Assembly: GCA_021414185.1 (NCBI GenBank)
Contig: JAIOOZ010000363.1
Location: forward strand, 1-11,420
Source of the DNA: Betaproteobacteria bacterium
GTDB lineage: Bacteria > Pseudomonadota > Gammaproteobacteria > Burkholderiales > SG8-41
Direction: 5' to 3'
Length of the DNA stretch: 11,420 bases
The position numbers and the translations under genes are program-made. Shown in pieces: positions 1-8,081 of the stretch (position 1 is its first letter; each line of letters starts with the position of its first letter). The notes below the pieces were generated by a model. It searched no databases. It had not been told where the DNA came from and worked only from the letters and a program-made list of their open reading frames with translations.

Positions 1-1307
1 TCGAAGCGCGCTACTTCGTGCTTTGGCGGCGCCGTGTGCACGCCGCCGCGCAGCCATGCATCGATATTGCGCGCGGCCTTCTTCCCGTGCCCGATGGCGA
101 CAGTGACGGTGCGCTCCGACGGCACCATGTCGCCGCCGGCGAATATGCCCGCGTGCCCCGTCATCATGTTGCGGTCAACCTTGACCGTGCCTTTTTCGAT
201 CACGAGCCCCGGCACTTTATCGAGCAGTGATAGATCCACGTCCTGCCCGAGGGCGAGTATCAGGGTGTCCGCCTCGATGGTGTCGAATTCGCCGGTGGGC
301 TGCGGAAAACCCTTGTCGTCGAGCACCATTTTCTCGACGGTAAAGGTCGTATCCTCGACGCGCGTGATGGTGTTCAACCACTTCACCATGATGCCTTCGT
401 CGAGCGCTTCCTGCAGTTCGAAATCGTGCGCGGGCATCTGCTCGCGCGTGCGACGGTAGACGATCATCGCTTCGGCGGCACCCAGGCGCTTGGCGGTGCG
501 CGCGACGTCGAGCGCGGTGTTGCCGCCGCCGTAGACGACCACGCGGCGGCCGAGCTGGGGCCGCACATCGCTTTCCATGCCCCGCAGCACGCTCACCGCA
601 TCGAGTATGCGCGTGGCGTCGCGCGCCGGAATGTCCGTGCGCTTCGCGACGTGCGCGCCGACGGCGAGAAAGGCGGCGTCGAATTTTCCCGCCTTCATCG
701 CGTCCAGAATATTGTCGACCCGCGTGTTGAGCTTCAATGTGATGCCCATATCGAGGATGCGCTGCACTTCGGCTTCGAGCACCTCGCGCGGCAGCCGGTA
801 TTTCGGAATGCCGAAGCGCATCATGCCGCCCGCCAGCGGGCCCGCCTCGTGTATGGTGACTTTATGACCGAGCCGTGCAAGGTGAAACGCGGCCGACAGT
901 CCCGATGGCCCGCAGCCAACCACCAGCACATGCTTGCCTGAAGGTGGCGCGGTGATTTTGAATTTCCAGCCCTGCTTGCACGCCTCGTCTCCGAGAAACC
1001 GCTCGACCGCATGGATGCTGACAGCCTCGTCGAGGCTTGCGCGATTGCACGCGTTTTCGCACGGGTGGTAGCACACGCGCCCCATCAGCGCCGGCATCGG
1101 ATTGTTGGTCACCAACTCTTGCCAGGCGCGCTCGTATTCGCCGCTTTCCGCGTAATAGAGCCAGCCCTGGATATCCTCGCCGGCCGGGCATGCGTTATTG
1201 CAGGGGGGCAGGCGGTCGACATAGACGGGGCGGTTGTTGCGCCATGTGCCGGTGTGGTTGGCAAGACTGGAGCCGGGGTCAAGCGTAATGGCGAAAGGTT
1301 TTTTCAT
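1..1307 (-). CDS. GltD-like Fe-S/FAD/NAD(P) oxidoreductase, partial (C-terminus beyond left edge)
   Basis: The first 435 residues are visible and the frame is still open at the window edge. The N-terminus carries cysteine motifs of the GltD/dihydropyrimidine dehydrogenase type: CNNACPAG at residues 36-43 and CYHPCENAC at 79-87, likely Fe-S ligands. An FAD-binding Rossmann motif follows (VLVVGCGPSGLSAA, about 127-140), then an NAD(P)-binding one (VVVYGGGNTALDVA, about 256-269), and the closing GIFAGGD motif of this flavoprotein family (388-393). Its ATG overlaps the beta-subunit stop (ATGA, 4 bp), so it is translationally coupled to the 2-oxoacid oxidoreductase. By inference it moves electrons between the oxidoreductase and NAD(P), as the flavoprotein subunit PadH does in NADH-linked phenylglyoxylate dehydrogenase. 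A C-terminal ferredoxin domain may exist outside the window. The family is secure; the electron partner is not. Confidence 0.88.
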   Translation of the reverse strand, partial: MKKPFAITLDPGSSLANHTGTWRNNRPVYVDRLPPCNNACPAGEDIQGWLYYAESGEYERAWQELVTNNPMPALMGRVCYHPCENACNRASLDEAVSIHAVERFLGDEACKQGWKFKITAPPSGKHVLVVGCGPSGLSAAFHLARLGHKVTIHEAGPLAGGMMRFGIPKYRLPREVLEAEVQRILDMGITLKLNTRVDNILDAMKAGKFDAAFLAVGAHVAKRTDIPARDATRILDAVSVLRGMESDVRPQLGRRVVVYGGGNTALDVARTAKRLGAAEAMIVYRRTREQMPAHDFELQEALDEGIMVKWLNTITRVEDTTFTVEKMVLDDKGFPQPTGEFDTIEADTLILALGQDVDLSLLDKVPGLVIEKGTVKVDRNMMTGHAGIFAGGDMVPSERTVTVAIGHGKKAARNIDAWLRGGVHTAPPKHEVARF

Positions 1308-2302
1308 ACCGCCTGTCCCGCCAGTCCGAATGTGCGCACGTTGCGGTCGGCGATCGCCTGAATGGCCGCGATAGTCTGCACGTCCGGCTCCTTGCCGAAC
1401 AAATGCGCAAAGCGCCGCTGCGTTTTCAGATATTCCTCGACCGGCACGCGCCGGCGCAACTGATGGCGCCCCGTGATCTCGCCGTCTTCCGCTTCGAACA
1501 ACGGAAACAATCCCGATTCAACGGCCAGCCGCGCGATTTTGATGGTCTCCGCAGGTGCCGACCCCCAGCCGAGCGGGCACGGCACATGGATGTGGATGTA
1601 GCGCGAACCGCCGATGCCCATCGCGCGCATGACTTTGACTTCGAGATCGCGCAGGTTCGCGACCGACGCCGTGGCGACGTACGGAATCTGGTGCGCCATC
1701 GCGATCAATGGCACGTTCTTGCCGGTGCCGAACACATTGCCCGGTTTCTTGCCCACCGCCATGGTGGTCGCGGTGCGCGCCGCCGGCGGCGTGGCGCTCG
1801 AGCGCTGCACGCCGGTATTCATGTACGCCTCGTTGTCGTAGCAGATGTAGAGCACGTCGTCGTTGCGCTCGAACATGCCCGAGAGGCAGCCGAAGCCGAT
1901 GTCGGTGGTGCCGCCGTCGCCGCCCTGTGCGATGACCTTGACGCCGGTGCGGCCCTTGACCCGCATTGCCGCCGCCACGCCCGACGCCACCGCCGCCGCA
2001 TTGCCGAACAGCGAATGCAGCCACGGGATCTGCCACGACGTTTCGGGGTACGGCGTTGAGAACACTTCGAGACAACCGGTGGCGTTGACCGCCATCACCT
2101 GATTGCCGGTGGCCTGCATCGCGGCGTCGATCGCGTAGCGCGCGCCGAGTGCTTCCCCGCAGCCCTGGCACGCGCGGTGTCCGGAATTCAGAGAGTTCGT
2201 GCGGCGCATATTCGCCTGCACGGTGCGCTCCGGCCCGGCGAGCAGTCGGTTGCCGACCGTGAAGGTGCCGGCCTGATAAAACTTTACGGGTTGTACCGAC
2301 AT
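1304..2302 (-). CDS. porB: 2-oxoacid (pyruvate):ferredoxin oxidoreductase, beta subunit
   Basis: This 332-residue protein is the thiamine-pyrophosphate and [4Fe-4S] subunit of a multi-subunit pyruvate synthase/pyruvate:ferredoxin oxidoreductase. The TPP/Mg signature is visible as GGDGGTTDIG (about 127-136) and NEAYMNTG (157-164). Cluster cysteines expected for PorB are present: CQGC (C45, C48), C77 in ATGCLEVF and C242 in HVPCPLGWG. The C-terminal third (VPVEEYLKTQRRFAHL) is the usual PorB tail. The start at 2302 has an AGGAA ribosome site about 7 nt upstream that overlaps the alpha-subunit stop codon, and the genes are 9 bp apart. Pyruvate is the likely substrate because a malic enzyme opens the operon. 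Other 2-oxoacids (2-oxoisovalerate, indolepyruvate, phenylglyoxylate) cannot be ruled out from sequence alone. Confidence 0.92.
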   Translation of the reverse strand: MSVQPVKFYQAGTFTVGNRLLAGPERTVQANMRRTNSLNSGHRACQGCGEALGARYAIDAAMQATGNQVMAVNATGCLEVFSTPYPETSWQIPWLHSLFGNAAAVASGVAAAMRVKGRTGVKVIAQGGDGGTTDIGFGCLSGMFERNDDVLYICYDNEAYMNTGVQRSSATPPAARTATTMAVGKKPGNVFGTGKNVPLIAMAHQIPYVATASVANLRDLEVKVMRAMGIGGSRYIHIHVPCPLGWGSAPAETIKIARLAVESGLFPLFEAEDGEITGRHQLRRRVPVEEYLKTQRRFAHLFGKEPDVQTIAAIQAIADRNVRTFGLAGQAV

Positions 2303-2311
2303 GGTCCGTTC

Positions 2312-3565
2312 CTATGCAGTGCGCGCCGTCGCTGAGCCGAGATCGCGCAAAATATTTTCGGCGCTCGGGCCGGCGCGGCGCTGCTGCTTGCCGCGCGCAA
2401 GCTCGCGCTTGACGACGTCCCAGTTCAAATCGAGGAAATTGAGCTGCTCAAGTTCGTCGCGCGCAGCACGCGCGAACAAACCCAGCAGCGAATGCTTGGT
2501 GATCGCGCGGCCGCCCAGCCCGGCGATCACGGTGTAGCCTTTGAGGTGGATGCCCGACAGCGCCTTGCGCACGCCGTCGGACACGATACCGCCGATGCCC
2601 ACGGCAAGGCATTTTTCGAGCACCACTACGCGCTTCGCCCCCGCCAGGGCGGCCCGCATTGCAACCAGCGGAAACGGCCGGAACGAGCACATCGAAACGA
2701 CTCCGATGCGATGTCCGCCGTCGCGCGCCTCGTCCACCGCATCCTTGATAGTGCCGACGACCGAGCCCAGAGCGACGACGATGGTCTCGGCGTCTTCGCA
2801 GCGGTAGGTCCGGATGAGCCCGCCAGAATCGCGCCCGAACTGCTGCTTGAATTCGGCTGCGAGCTGCGGAATCAGTTCGAGCGCCCGCTCCTGCTTGTGG
2901 TGTTGCAGGTAACGCACTTCAAAGAATGCCTCCGGCCCCACCATCGCGCCTATCGACACCGGATCGGCGCAATCGAGCACCTGCACAGGTTCGAACGGCG
3001 GCAGATACGCGTCGACTTGTTGCTGGTCCGGCATATCGATGCGATCGTAAGCATGCGTCAGAATGAAGCCGTCGACGCACACCATCACCGGGCACGACAA
3101 CTCCTCGGCGAGCCGGAACGCCTGAATGTGCAGGTCGGCCGCCTCCTGGTTGGTCTCGGCGTAGAGTTGGATCCAGCCCGCGTCGCGCAGCGCCATGCTG
3201 TCGGAGTGGTCGTTCCAAATATTGATCGGCGCGCCGATGGCGCGGTTGCCGATGGTCATGACGATGGGCAGCCCGAGACCTGCCGCGTTGTAGACCGCCT
3301 CGGCCATATAGAGGATGCCCTGACTGGCGGTGGCGGTGTAGCTGCGCGCGCCGGCGGCCGACGAGCCGATCGCCACCGACAGCGCGGCGAACTCGGATTC
3401 GACGTTGATGAATTCGCAGTTCTCGAGTGCGCCGTTCTTCACCATTTCGCCCAAACCCTCGACGATATGCGTCTGCGGCGTGATCGGATAGGCGCAGATC
3501 ACCTCCGGTCTGCACAGTGCAACGGCTTCGGCGACCGCGCGCGAACCTTCCATTTGCTTAAGCAT
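2312..3565 (-). CDS. porA: 2-oxoacid (pyruvate):ferredoxin oxidoreductase, alpha subunit
   Basis: This 417-residue protein is the alpha subunit that binds the 2-oxoacid and the pyrimidine side of TPP. The N-terminal domain contains the conserved YPITPQT motif (26-32), whose Thr contacts the substrate carboxylate in studied PFORs. It is followed by the VESEFAALSVAIGSSAAGAR segment (55-74) and TATASQG (78-84). A second domain follows from about residue 255 and matches the PorA domain II fold. The open frame extends 63 codons further upstream, but that part overlaps the gamma gene in another frame. The ATG at 3565 has AGGAG 6 nt upstream and begins the conserved sequence, so I chose it. It overlaps the gamma stop by 8 bp. 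The enzyme class is oxygen-sensitive, which fits the FNR box in front of the operon. Confidence 0.92.
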   Translation of the reverse strand: MLKQMEGSRAVAEAVALCRPEVICAYPITPQTHIVEGLGEMVKNGALENCEFINVESEFAALSVAIGSSAAGARSYTATASQGILYMAEAVYNAAGLGLPIVMTIGNRAIGAPINIWNDHSDSMALRDAGWIQLYAETNQEAADLHIQAFRLAEELSCPVMVCVDGFILTHAYDRIDMPDQQQVDAYLPPFEPVQVLDCADPVSIGAMVGPEAFFEVRYLQHHKQERALELIPQLAAEFKQQFGRDSGGLIRTYRCEDAETIVVALGSVVGTIKDAVDEARDGGHRIGVVSMCSFRPFPLVAMRAALAGAKRVVVLEKCLAVGIGGIVSDGVRKALSGIHLKGYTVIAGLGGRAITKHSLLGLFARAARDELEQLNFLDLNWDVVKRELARGKQQRRAGPSAENILRDLGSATARTA

Positions 3566-4142
3566 GAACTGCTCCTGGCTGGATGGCGGCCAGCGTGAGG
3601 TCGTAGGCCGCCTGCGCCGCTGCAACGTTGGCCACTCCGACCTTGCCGGGAAATTTTTCGCGGATCGCCTTCGCGACGGAGTCGAACCGCAGCTGCCCGC
3701 TGATGGCGGCAAAGCCGCCGAGCAGCGCCGCATTGGGGAGCGGGCGCCCGACATGCTTCAACGCGAGCTCGGTCGCGGGCACCGTGCACAAATGCTGATG
3801 ATCGAAATTGCGCACGAATTCGCCGATGCCGAGCTCGTCGAAGCTGCGCGAGGAATTGATCAGGATGTAGCCCCCCGGCGGCAGCCCGCTGAAGAGATCG
3901 ACCTGATGCAGCAGGGTCGGATCCTGGATAATGAGCGCATCGGGCTGCAGCACCGGCTCGCGCAGCCTGATCTCCTTGTCGTCGATGCGGCAGAATGCCA
4001 TCACCGGCGCGCCCATGCGCTCCGAGCCGAAACTCGGAAACGCCTGCGCGTAACGACCCTCGTCGAACGCCGCGATCGACAGCATTTCGGCGGCCGATAC
4101 CACGCCCTGTCCGCCCCTGCCGTGGATGCGCACCTGGAACAT
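3558..4142 (-). CDS. porG: 2-oxoacid (pyruvate):ferredoxin oxidoreductase, gamma subunit
   Basis: This is a 194-residue gamma subunit of the pyruvate/ketoisovalerate oxidoreductase family. It opens with the family hallmark IHGRGGQGVVSAAEML (about 6-21), followed by AFPSFGSERMGAPV (about 34-47), both strongly conserved in PorG/VorC-type subunits. A GTG codon lies directly before the ATG (4145). I preferred the ATG at 4142 because homologs typically begin MFQ-(V/I)-R. The 27-bp gap to the malic enzyme stop and the overlap with porA place it inside the operon. No separate delta (two-[4Fe-4S] ferredoxin) subunit follows, although in many archaeal and bacterial POR operons delta sits between gamma and alpha. 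That role may be taken by the flavoprotein at the operon end or by a gene outside the window. Confidence 0.9.
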   Translation of the reverse strand: MFQVRIHGRGGQGVVSAAEMLSIAAFDEGRYAQAFPSFGSERMGAPVMAFCRIDDKEIRLREPVLQPDALIIQDPTLLHQVDLFSGLPPGGYILINSSRSFDELGIGEFVRNFDHQHLCTVPATELALKHVGRPLPNAALLGGFAAISGQLRFDSVAKAIREKFPGKVGVANVAAAQAAYDLTLAAIQPGAVHA

Positions 4143-4169
4143 CACGTCCGTCCGCGCTCCCGCAGTGTC

Positions 4170-5810
4170 TCAATAACGGGGGTCATACATCTGCGCCTGT
4201 ATGTGCTTCAACATATCGGGTGCCGCCGGTTTGCCGGCGAGACCGCTTTTGGCGGCGGTTTCGGCGACGGCTTTCGCAATGTGCGCCGAGACTTCACGGA
4301 TCCGCGGCAGCGCAGGAAAAAGACTGCCCTGCTCAAGATCCGCTTCGCTCACGAGGTGCGCGAGCGCGTGGGCGGCGGCCATGAACATATCGTCAGTGAC
4401 GTGGCGCGCGCGGCTGACGATCGCGCCCAGCCCCACGCCGGGAAAAATATAGGAGTTGTTGCCCTGCCGCGGCACGAACGTCTTGCCGTTGAATTGCAGG
4501 GGGTCGAACGGGCTGCCGCAGGCGAACAGCGCGCGTCCGTTCGTATGGCGGTAAGCCTGCTCCGCGTCGCATTCCGCTTTCGACGTCGGATTGGACAGCG
4601 CGAACACGATCGGCCGCTCATTGAGACGCGCCATTTCTTCGAGCACTTGTGGCGTGAACGTGCCGCCGACCGCGGCCACACCGATGATGGCGGTCGGCTT
4701 CAATGCCTTGATGGCGTCGAGAAAATCCGCGAGCGGCGGATGATCGTGCGCGTAAGGCACTTTGTGCGCAGTGATATCGGCGCGGCTTTTGACCACCAGC
4801 CCCTTAGAGTCGACGAGCCAGCAGCGCTCACGCGCGGCGGCCTGCGACAGACCTTGCGCCACCATCGCGGATACGATGAGATCGGCAATGCCGGTGGCGG
4901 CCTCGCCGGCACCGAGGAACAGAATTTTCTGCTCGGCAAGTTTGGCGCCGGTAATGCGCAACGCCGAGAATATTCCCGCCAGCGCGACCGCCGCCGTGCC
5001 CTGGATATCGTCATTGAACGTGCAAATGCGGTTGCGGTACCTGGCGAGCAGGCGAAATGCGTTGTGATTGGCGAAGTCCTCGAACTGGATCAACACGCCG
5101 GGGAACACCTCATGCGCGGCGGTGATGAACTCCTCGATCAGTTCGTCGTAGGGCGCGCCGGTGATGCGATGCTGGCGCAAACCCACGTAATACGCGTCGC
5201 TCAGCAGCGTTTCATTGTTGGTGCCGACGTCGATGGTAACCGGCAGGCACAGCTTGGGATGGATCCCGGCGCACGCGGCGTACAGCGACAGCTTGCCGAC
5301 CGGGATGCCCATGCCGTTGGCGCCGAGATCGCCGAGCCCGAGTATGCGCTCGCCGTCGGTGACGACGATAAGTTCCGCCGGATAGGGCCAATTGCGCAGT
5401 ATTTCCGCAACGCGGCCGCGGTCGTTGGCGCCGATGAATATCCCGCGCGGCCGCTGGAAGATATGCCCGAATTTCTGGCACGCCAGCCCCACCGTCGGGG
5501 TGTAGACGAGCGGCTGCATCTCGTCGATGTTGTCGCACAGCACGCGGAAGAAGAGCGCCTCGTTGCGGTCGTGCAACGAATTCAGGGCGATGAATTTTTC
5601 GAGCGGATCAGACAACCTGCGCAGGTTCGTCAGCACACGCGTGACCTGCTCGTCCTGACTGAGCACGTGCGGCGGCAGCAATCCGCGCAAACCCAGCGCG
5701 TCGCGCTCCTTTTCGGTGAATGCGGTACCCTTGTTCAGGGTGGGATCCTGCAACAATGCAAGCCCGCGCGCGCTCGGTTCGACTGCCTTGCGTACTACCT
5801 GGCCGGTCAT
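4170..5810 (-). CDS. maeA: NAD-dependent malic enzyme (oxaloacetate-decarboxylating)
   Basis: This 546-residue protein matches the long-type malic enzymes (SfcA/MaeA, about 540-565 residues) that convert malate and NAD to pyruvate, CO2 and NADH in the cytoplasm. Catalytic signatures are intact: YTPTVGLACQ with the general-acid Tyr103, the dinucleotide/substrate segment ending in GIPVGKL with the base Lys173, metal ligands in FEDFANHNAF (E244, D245) and FNDDIQGTAA (D267/D268), the Rossmann loop LGAGEAATG (299-307), SNPTSKAE, and GNNSYIFPG near the C-terminus. A strong ribosome site (GAGGGAG, 5824-5818) lies 7 nt before the ATG. It is the first gene of the minus-strand operon and would supply pyruvate to the oxidoreductase encoded next. 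NAD preference is assumed from family length and motifs; NADP use is possible. Confidence 0.93.
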   Translation of the reverse strand: MTGQVVRKAVEPSARGLALLQDPTLNKGTAFTEKERDALGLRGLLPPHVLSQDEQVTRVLTNLRRLSDPLEKFIALNSLHDRNEALFFRVLCDNIDEMQPLVYTPTVGLACQKFGHIFQRPRGIFIGANDRGRVAEILRNWPYPAELIVVTDGERILGLGDLGANGMGIPVGKLSLYAACAGIHPKLCLPVTIDVGTNNETLLSDAYYVGLRQHRITGAPYDELIEEFITAAHEVFPGVLIQFEDFANHNAFRLLARYRNRICTFNDDIQGTAAVALAGIFSALRITGAKLAEQKILFLGAGEAATGIADLIVSAMVAQGLSQAAARERCWLVDSKGLVVKSRADITAHKVPYAHDHPPLADFLDAIKALKPTAIIGVAAVGGTFTPQVLEEMARLNERPIVFALSNPTSKAECDAEQAYRHTNGRALFACGSPFDPLQFNGKTFVPRQGNNSYIFPGVGLGAIVSRARHVTDDMFMAAAHALAHLVSEADLEQGSLFPALPRIREVSAHIAKAVAETAAKSGLAGKPAAPDMLKHIQAQMYDPRY

Positions 5811-6034
5811 GCTCTTTCTCCCTCAAAGAATTAGTCGCCGGCGCGAAACATGTGGCACTCGTCGTGCGTATCCCACGGCGCGCGAAGCTACAGGAGTTAT
5901 CGTAATACGCCGCCATCCCCGGGCATTGATCCAAATCAAAGACCAGCAAACCATCCGCACGCGGCGCGCGGCCAAGTGCGGTATCATCGCGCGCAGTCCA
6001 TGACCCCCTTAAGCGCGCGAACAGGCGCGGCGAC
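5811..6034. promoter_or_regulatory. Divergent control region between malic enzyme/POR operon and ccm operon
   Basis: These 224 bp separate two divergent operons and hold no convincing gene. They contain the malic enzyme ribosome site (5824-5818), one perfect FNR/ANR box (5926-5939) and candidate -10 hexamers facing both ways: TACGAT on the minus strand (5904-5899) and TATCAT on the plus strand (5982-5987). No good TTGACA -35 element is seen at 17 bp from either, which suggests activator-dependent promoters. The ccmA ribosome site is weak (AGG near 6023). The promoter positions are my inference. Confidence 0.6.
5926..5939. promoter_or_regulatory. Perfect FNR/ANR (CRP-family) binding box
   Basis: The sequence TTGATCCAAATCAA matches the consensus TTGAT-N4-ATCAA at all ten specified positions. 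The centre is 5932.5. On the minus strand, the -10 candidate TACGAT (5904-5899) predicts a start near 5892 and places the box at about -41, the class II position. On the plus strand, the -10 candidate TATCAT (5982-5987) predicts a start near 5994 and places it at about -61.5, a class I position. Known FNR family members activate at both distances under low oxygen. Whether FNR/ANR, Dnr or another family member binds cannot be told from the site alone. Confidence 0.75.
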
Positions 6035-6655
6035 ATGCTTGCGATAACCCAACTGGAATGCGTGCGCGGCGAGCGCCGGCTGTTTGCCCATCTCGATTTC
6101 GAGGTGGCGCCGCATACGCTCCTGGAAGTGCGCGGCCCCAACGGCAGCGGCAAGACCAGCCTCTTGCGCAACCTGTGCGGCCTTTTGCCGCCCGCCGCCG
6201 GCAGCATCCGCTGGTGCGGCGGTGACATAGCCGCGCTGGGCGACGAATATCGCGCGCACATCGCCTATCTCGGACATTTAAGCGGCGTGAAAGACGAACT
6301 CACCGCGCGCGAGAACCTGCGCCTGTCGGCGCTGACCGGCGGCCTGCCGGCAAGCGCCGACGACATCGATGCCGCTCTGCAGCAACTCGGCCTCGCCGAT
6401 TTCCAGCATCTGCCGTGCAAAGTCCTGTCGCAGGGGCAACGCCGGCGCGTTGCGCTGGCGCGGCTGTGCCTCTCCACGGCACGTGAGCTGTGGATACTCG
6501 ATGAACCATTCACCGCGCTCGACACCGCCGCACTTGCCTTGACCCGGGACCTGATCGAAACGCATCTCGAAACGGGCGGCATGGTGGTGCTGACCACCCA
6601 CCAGGAAATTGCAATTGCCTCCCGCCACACGCAACGAGTGGATCTCGGCCGGTGA
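6035..6655 (+). CDS. ccmA: Heme exporter ATP-binding protein CcmA
   Basis: This 206-residue ABC ATPase is the cytoplasmic motor of the CcmABCD complex, which releases holo-CcmE in System I cytochrome c maturation. All ATPase elements are visible: Walker A GPNGSGKT (34-41), the CcmA-like YLGHLSGVK stretch (79-87) with ENLR, the signature LSQGQRRR (131-138), Walker B LWILDEP (152-158) and the switch histidine in TTHQ (H189). Length and motif spacing are normal for CcmA (about 205 residues). It is the first gene of a four-gene plus-strand operon, and its stop overlaps the ccmB start (GTGA). The ribosome site is poor, but the ATG at 6035 directly precedes the conserved start of the fold. Confidence 0.95.
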   Translation: MLAITQLECVRGERRLFAHLDFEVAPHTLLEVRGPNGSGKTSLLRNLCGLLPPAAGSIRWCGGDIAALGDEYRAHIAYLGHLSGVKDELTARENLRLSALTGGLPASADDIDAALQQLGLADFQHLPCKVLSQGQRRRVALARLCLSTARELWILDEPFTALDTAALALTRDLIETHLETGGMVVLTTHQEIAIASRHTQRVDLGR

Positions 6656-7335
6656 ACGGGCCGCGCCTCATGGATGCGTTGCGCGCGGTCGCCGGCCGCG
6701 ATCTCCTGAGCGCGCTGCGCCATCGCGCCGATCTGCTCACGACGTTGATATTCTTCGTCATCGTCGCGAGCCTCTTTCCGCTCGGCGTCGGCTCCGAGAC
6801 GGCGCTGTTGCGCCTGATGGGGCCGGGTGTGGTGTGGGTCGCGGCGCTGCTCGCCTCGATGCTTGCCCTCACCCGCTTGTTCGCCGGCGATTATGCGGAC
6901 GGCACGCTCGAGCAACTGGCACTCGCACCCCACCCGCTGACGATGCTGGTGCTCGCCAAAGTCGGCGCGCATTGGCTCGCATCCGGCCTGCCGCTCGTCA
7001 TCATCGCGCCGCTGCTGGGGCTGCAGTTCGATCTGAATGCCGACGCGCTGCTGGTTCTGCTAGCATCGCTGCTGCTGGGCACGCCGACACTGAGCCTGAT
7101 CGGCGCGGTCGGCGCCGCGCTCACGCTGGGCGTGCGCGGCGGCGGCGCGCTGCTGTCGCTGCTGGTTCTGCCACTCTACGTGCCGGTGCTGATTTTCGGC
7201 GCCGGCGCGGTCGAGGCGAGCGCAGCGGGGCTCGGCGCGGCGGCGCACATGTCGCTGCTCGGCGCGTTGCTGCTGGCGACACTGGTATTCGCGCCGTGGG
7301 CGACCGCGGTTTCAATTCGCATTGCAGTTGAATAG
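6652..7335 (+). CDS. ccmB: Heme exporter membrane permease CcmB
   Basis: This 227-residue polytopic membrane protein is the permease partner of CcmA. The N-terminal conserved block RADLLTTLIFFVIVASLFPLG (split around the first membrane helix, about 25-45) is diagnostic for CcmB. It is followed by FAGDYADGTLEQL (about 77-89), the cytoplasmic contact region of the family. About six hydrophobic helices follow, rich in Leu/Ala/Val. The GTG start at 6652 overlaps the ccmA stop by 4 bp, a typical coupled start. An in-frame ATG at 6670 would give 221 residues, closer to the usual CcmB length, so the true start is uncertain by six residues. ccmC starts 9 bp after its stop. Confidence 0.94.
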   Translation: MNGPRLMDALRAVAGRDLLSALRHRADLLTTLIFFVIVASLFPLGVGSETALLRLMGPGVVWVAALLASMLALTRLFAGDYADGTLEQLALAPHPLTMLVLAKVGAHWLASGLPLVIIAPLLGLQFDLNADALLVLLASLLLGTPTLSLIGAVGAALTLGVRGGGALLSLLVLPLYVPVLIFGAGAVEASAAGLGAAAHMSLLGALLLATLVFAPWATAVSIRIAVE

Positions 7336-7344
7336 GCTACGAGC

Positions 7345-8076
7345 ATGACGATCAACTGGTTCAAATATTCCTCGCCGGCGAGCTTCTACCCGCTGGCGGG
7401 CAGGCTGACCCCGTGGTTCTTCGCCGCCGCCACGGTGTTCGCGATCGGAGGAATCTACATCAGCTTTTTTGTCGCGCCGACCGATGCCCAGCAGGGCGAA
7501 GCCTACCGCATCATTTTCGTCCACGTGCCGGCGGCGTGGATGTCGATGTTCATCTACGTTGTCATGGCGTTGTGGGCCGGCGTTGGGCTCGCATTCAACA
7601 CGCGTCTCTCGTCGATGGTGGCCTCCGCGCTCGCGCCGACCGGCGCGATGATGACGTTTGTCGCGCTGTGGACGGGTTCACTGTGGGGCAAGCCGATGTG
7701 GGGCACGTGGTGGGTGTGGGATGCGCGCCTGACTTCGGAACTGATCCTGCTGTTTCTTTACTTCGGCTTCATGGCGCTGCAGGCGGCGATTGACGACCCG
7801 CGGCGTGCGGACAAAGCGGGCGCGGTCATCGCGCTGGTCGGCGTCATCAACGTCCCGATCATCTACTTTTCCGTCAAATGGTGGAACACGCTCCATCAGG
7901 GCGCATCGGTCAGCCTCACGAAAAGCCCTAGCATGGCCACGACCATGTTGATGGGCATGCTGGTGATGGCGCTCGCGTTCTGGATGTACAGCATCGCCGT
8001 GATGTTGATGCGCCTGCGCGCGATCATCCTCGAGCGCGAACGCAACAGCGACTGGGTGAAGCAATTACAGGAGTAG
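7345..8076 (+). CDS. ccmC: Heme handling membrane protein CcmC
   Basis: This 243-residue protein of the heme-handling family loads heme onto CcmE in the periplasm. The tryptophan-rich WWD motif is present as WGKPMWGTWWVWD (114-126), flanked by the two expected heme-ligand histidines: H60 in FVHVPAAW and H184 in WWNTLHQG. Six membrane helices can be read from the hydrophobic segments. Length is normal (about 240-250 residues). It lies 9 bp after ccmB and 5 bp before ccmD, and its 3' end carries the ccmD ribosome site. Confidence 0.96.
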   Translation: MTINWFKYSSPASFYPLAGRLTPWFFAAATVFAIGGIYISFFVAPTDAQQGEAYRIIFVHVPAAWMSMFIYVVMALWAGVGLAFNTRLSSMVASALAPTGAMMTFVALWTGSLWGKPMWGTWWVWDARLTSELILLFLYFGFMALQAAIDDPRRADKAGAVIALVGVINVPIIYFSVKWWNTLHQGASVSLTKSPSMATTMLMGMLVMALAFWMYSIAVMLMRLRAIILERERNSDWVKQLQE

Positions 8077-8081
8077 CAGGC

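Noticed and set aside
2492..3598. A 368-codon plus-strand open frame opposite porA
   Set aside because: It has the same antisense-shadow character, while porA on the other strand carries conserved motifs along its length.
3566..3754. A 63-residue N-terminal extension of the porA frame
   Set aside because: The extension overlaps the gamma subunit in another frame, is Arg/Ser-rich and non-conserved in look, and a good ribosome site marks the ATG at 3565.
3564..5834. A 756-codon open frame on the plus strand opposite the malic enzyme and gamma subunit genes
   Set aside because: It mirrors two clearly conserved minus-strand genes, has an Arg/Ala/His-rich composition typical of antisense frames in GC-rich DNA, and shows no recognisable motif.
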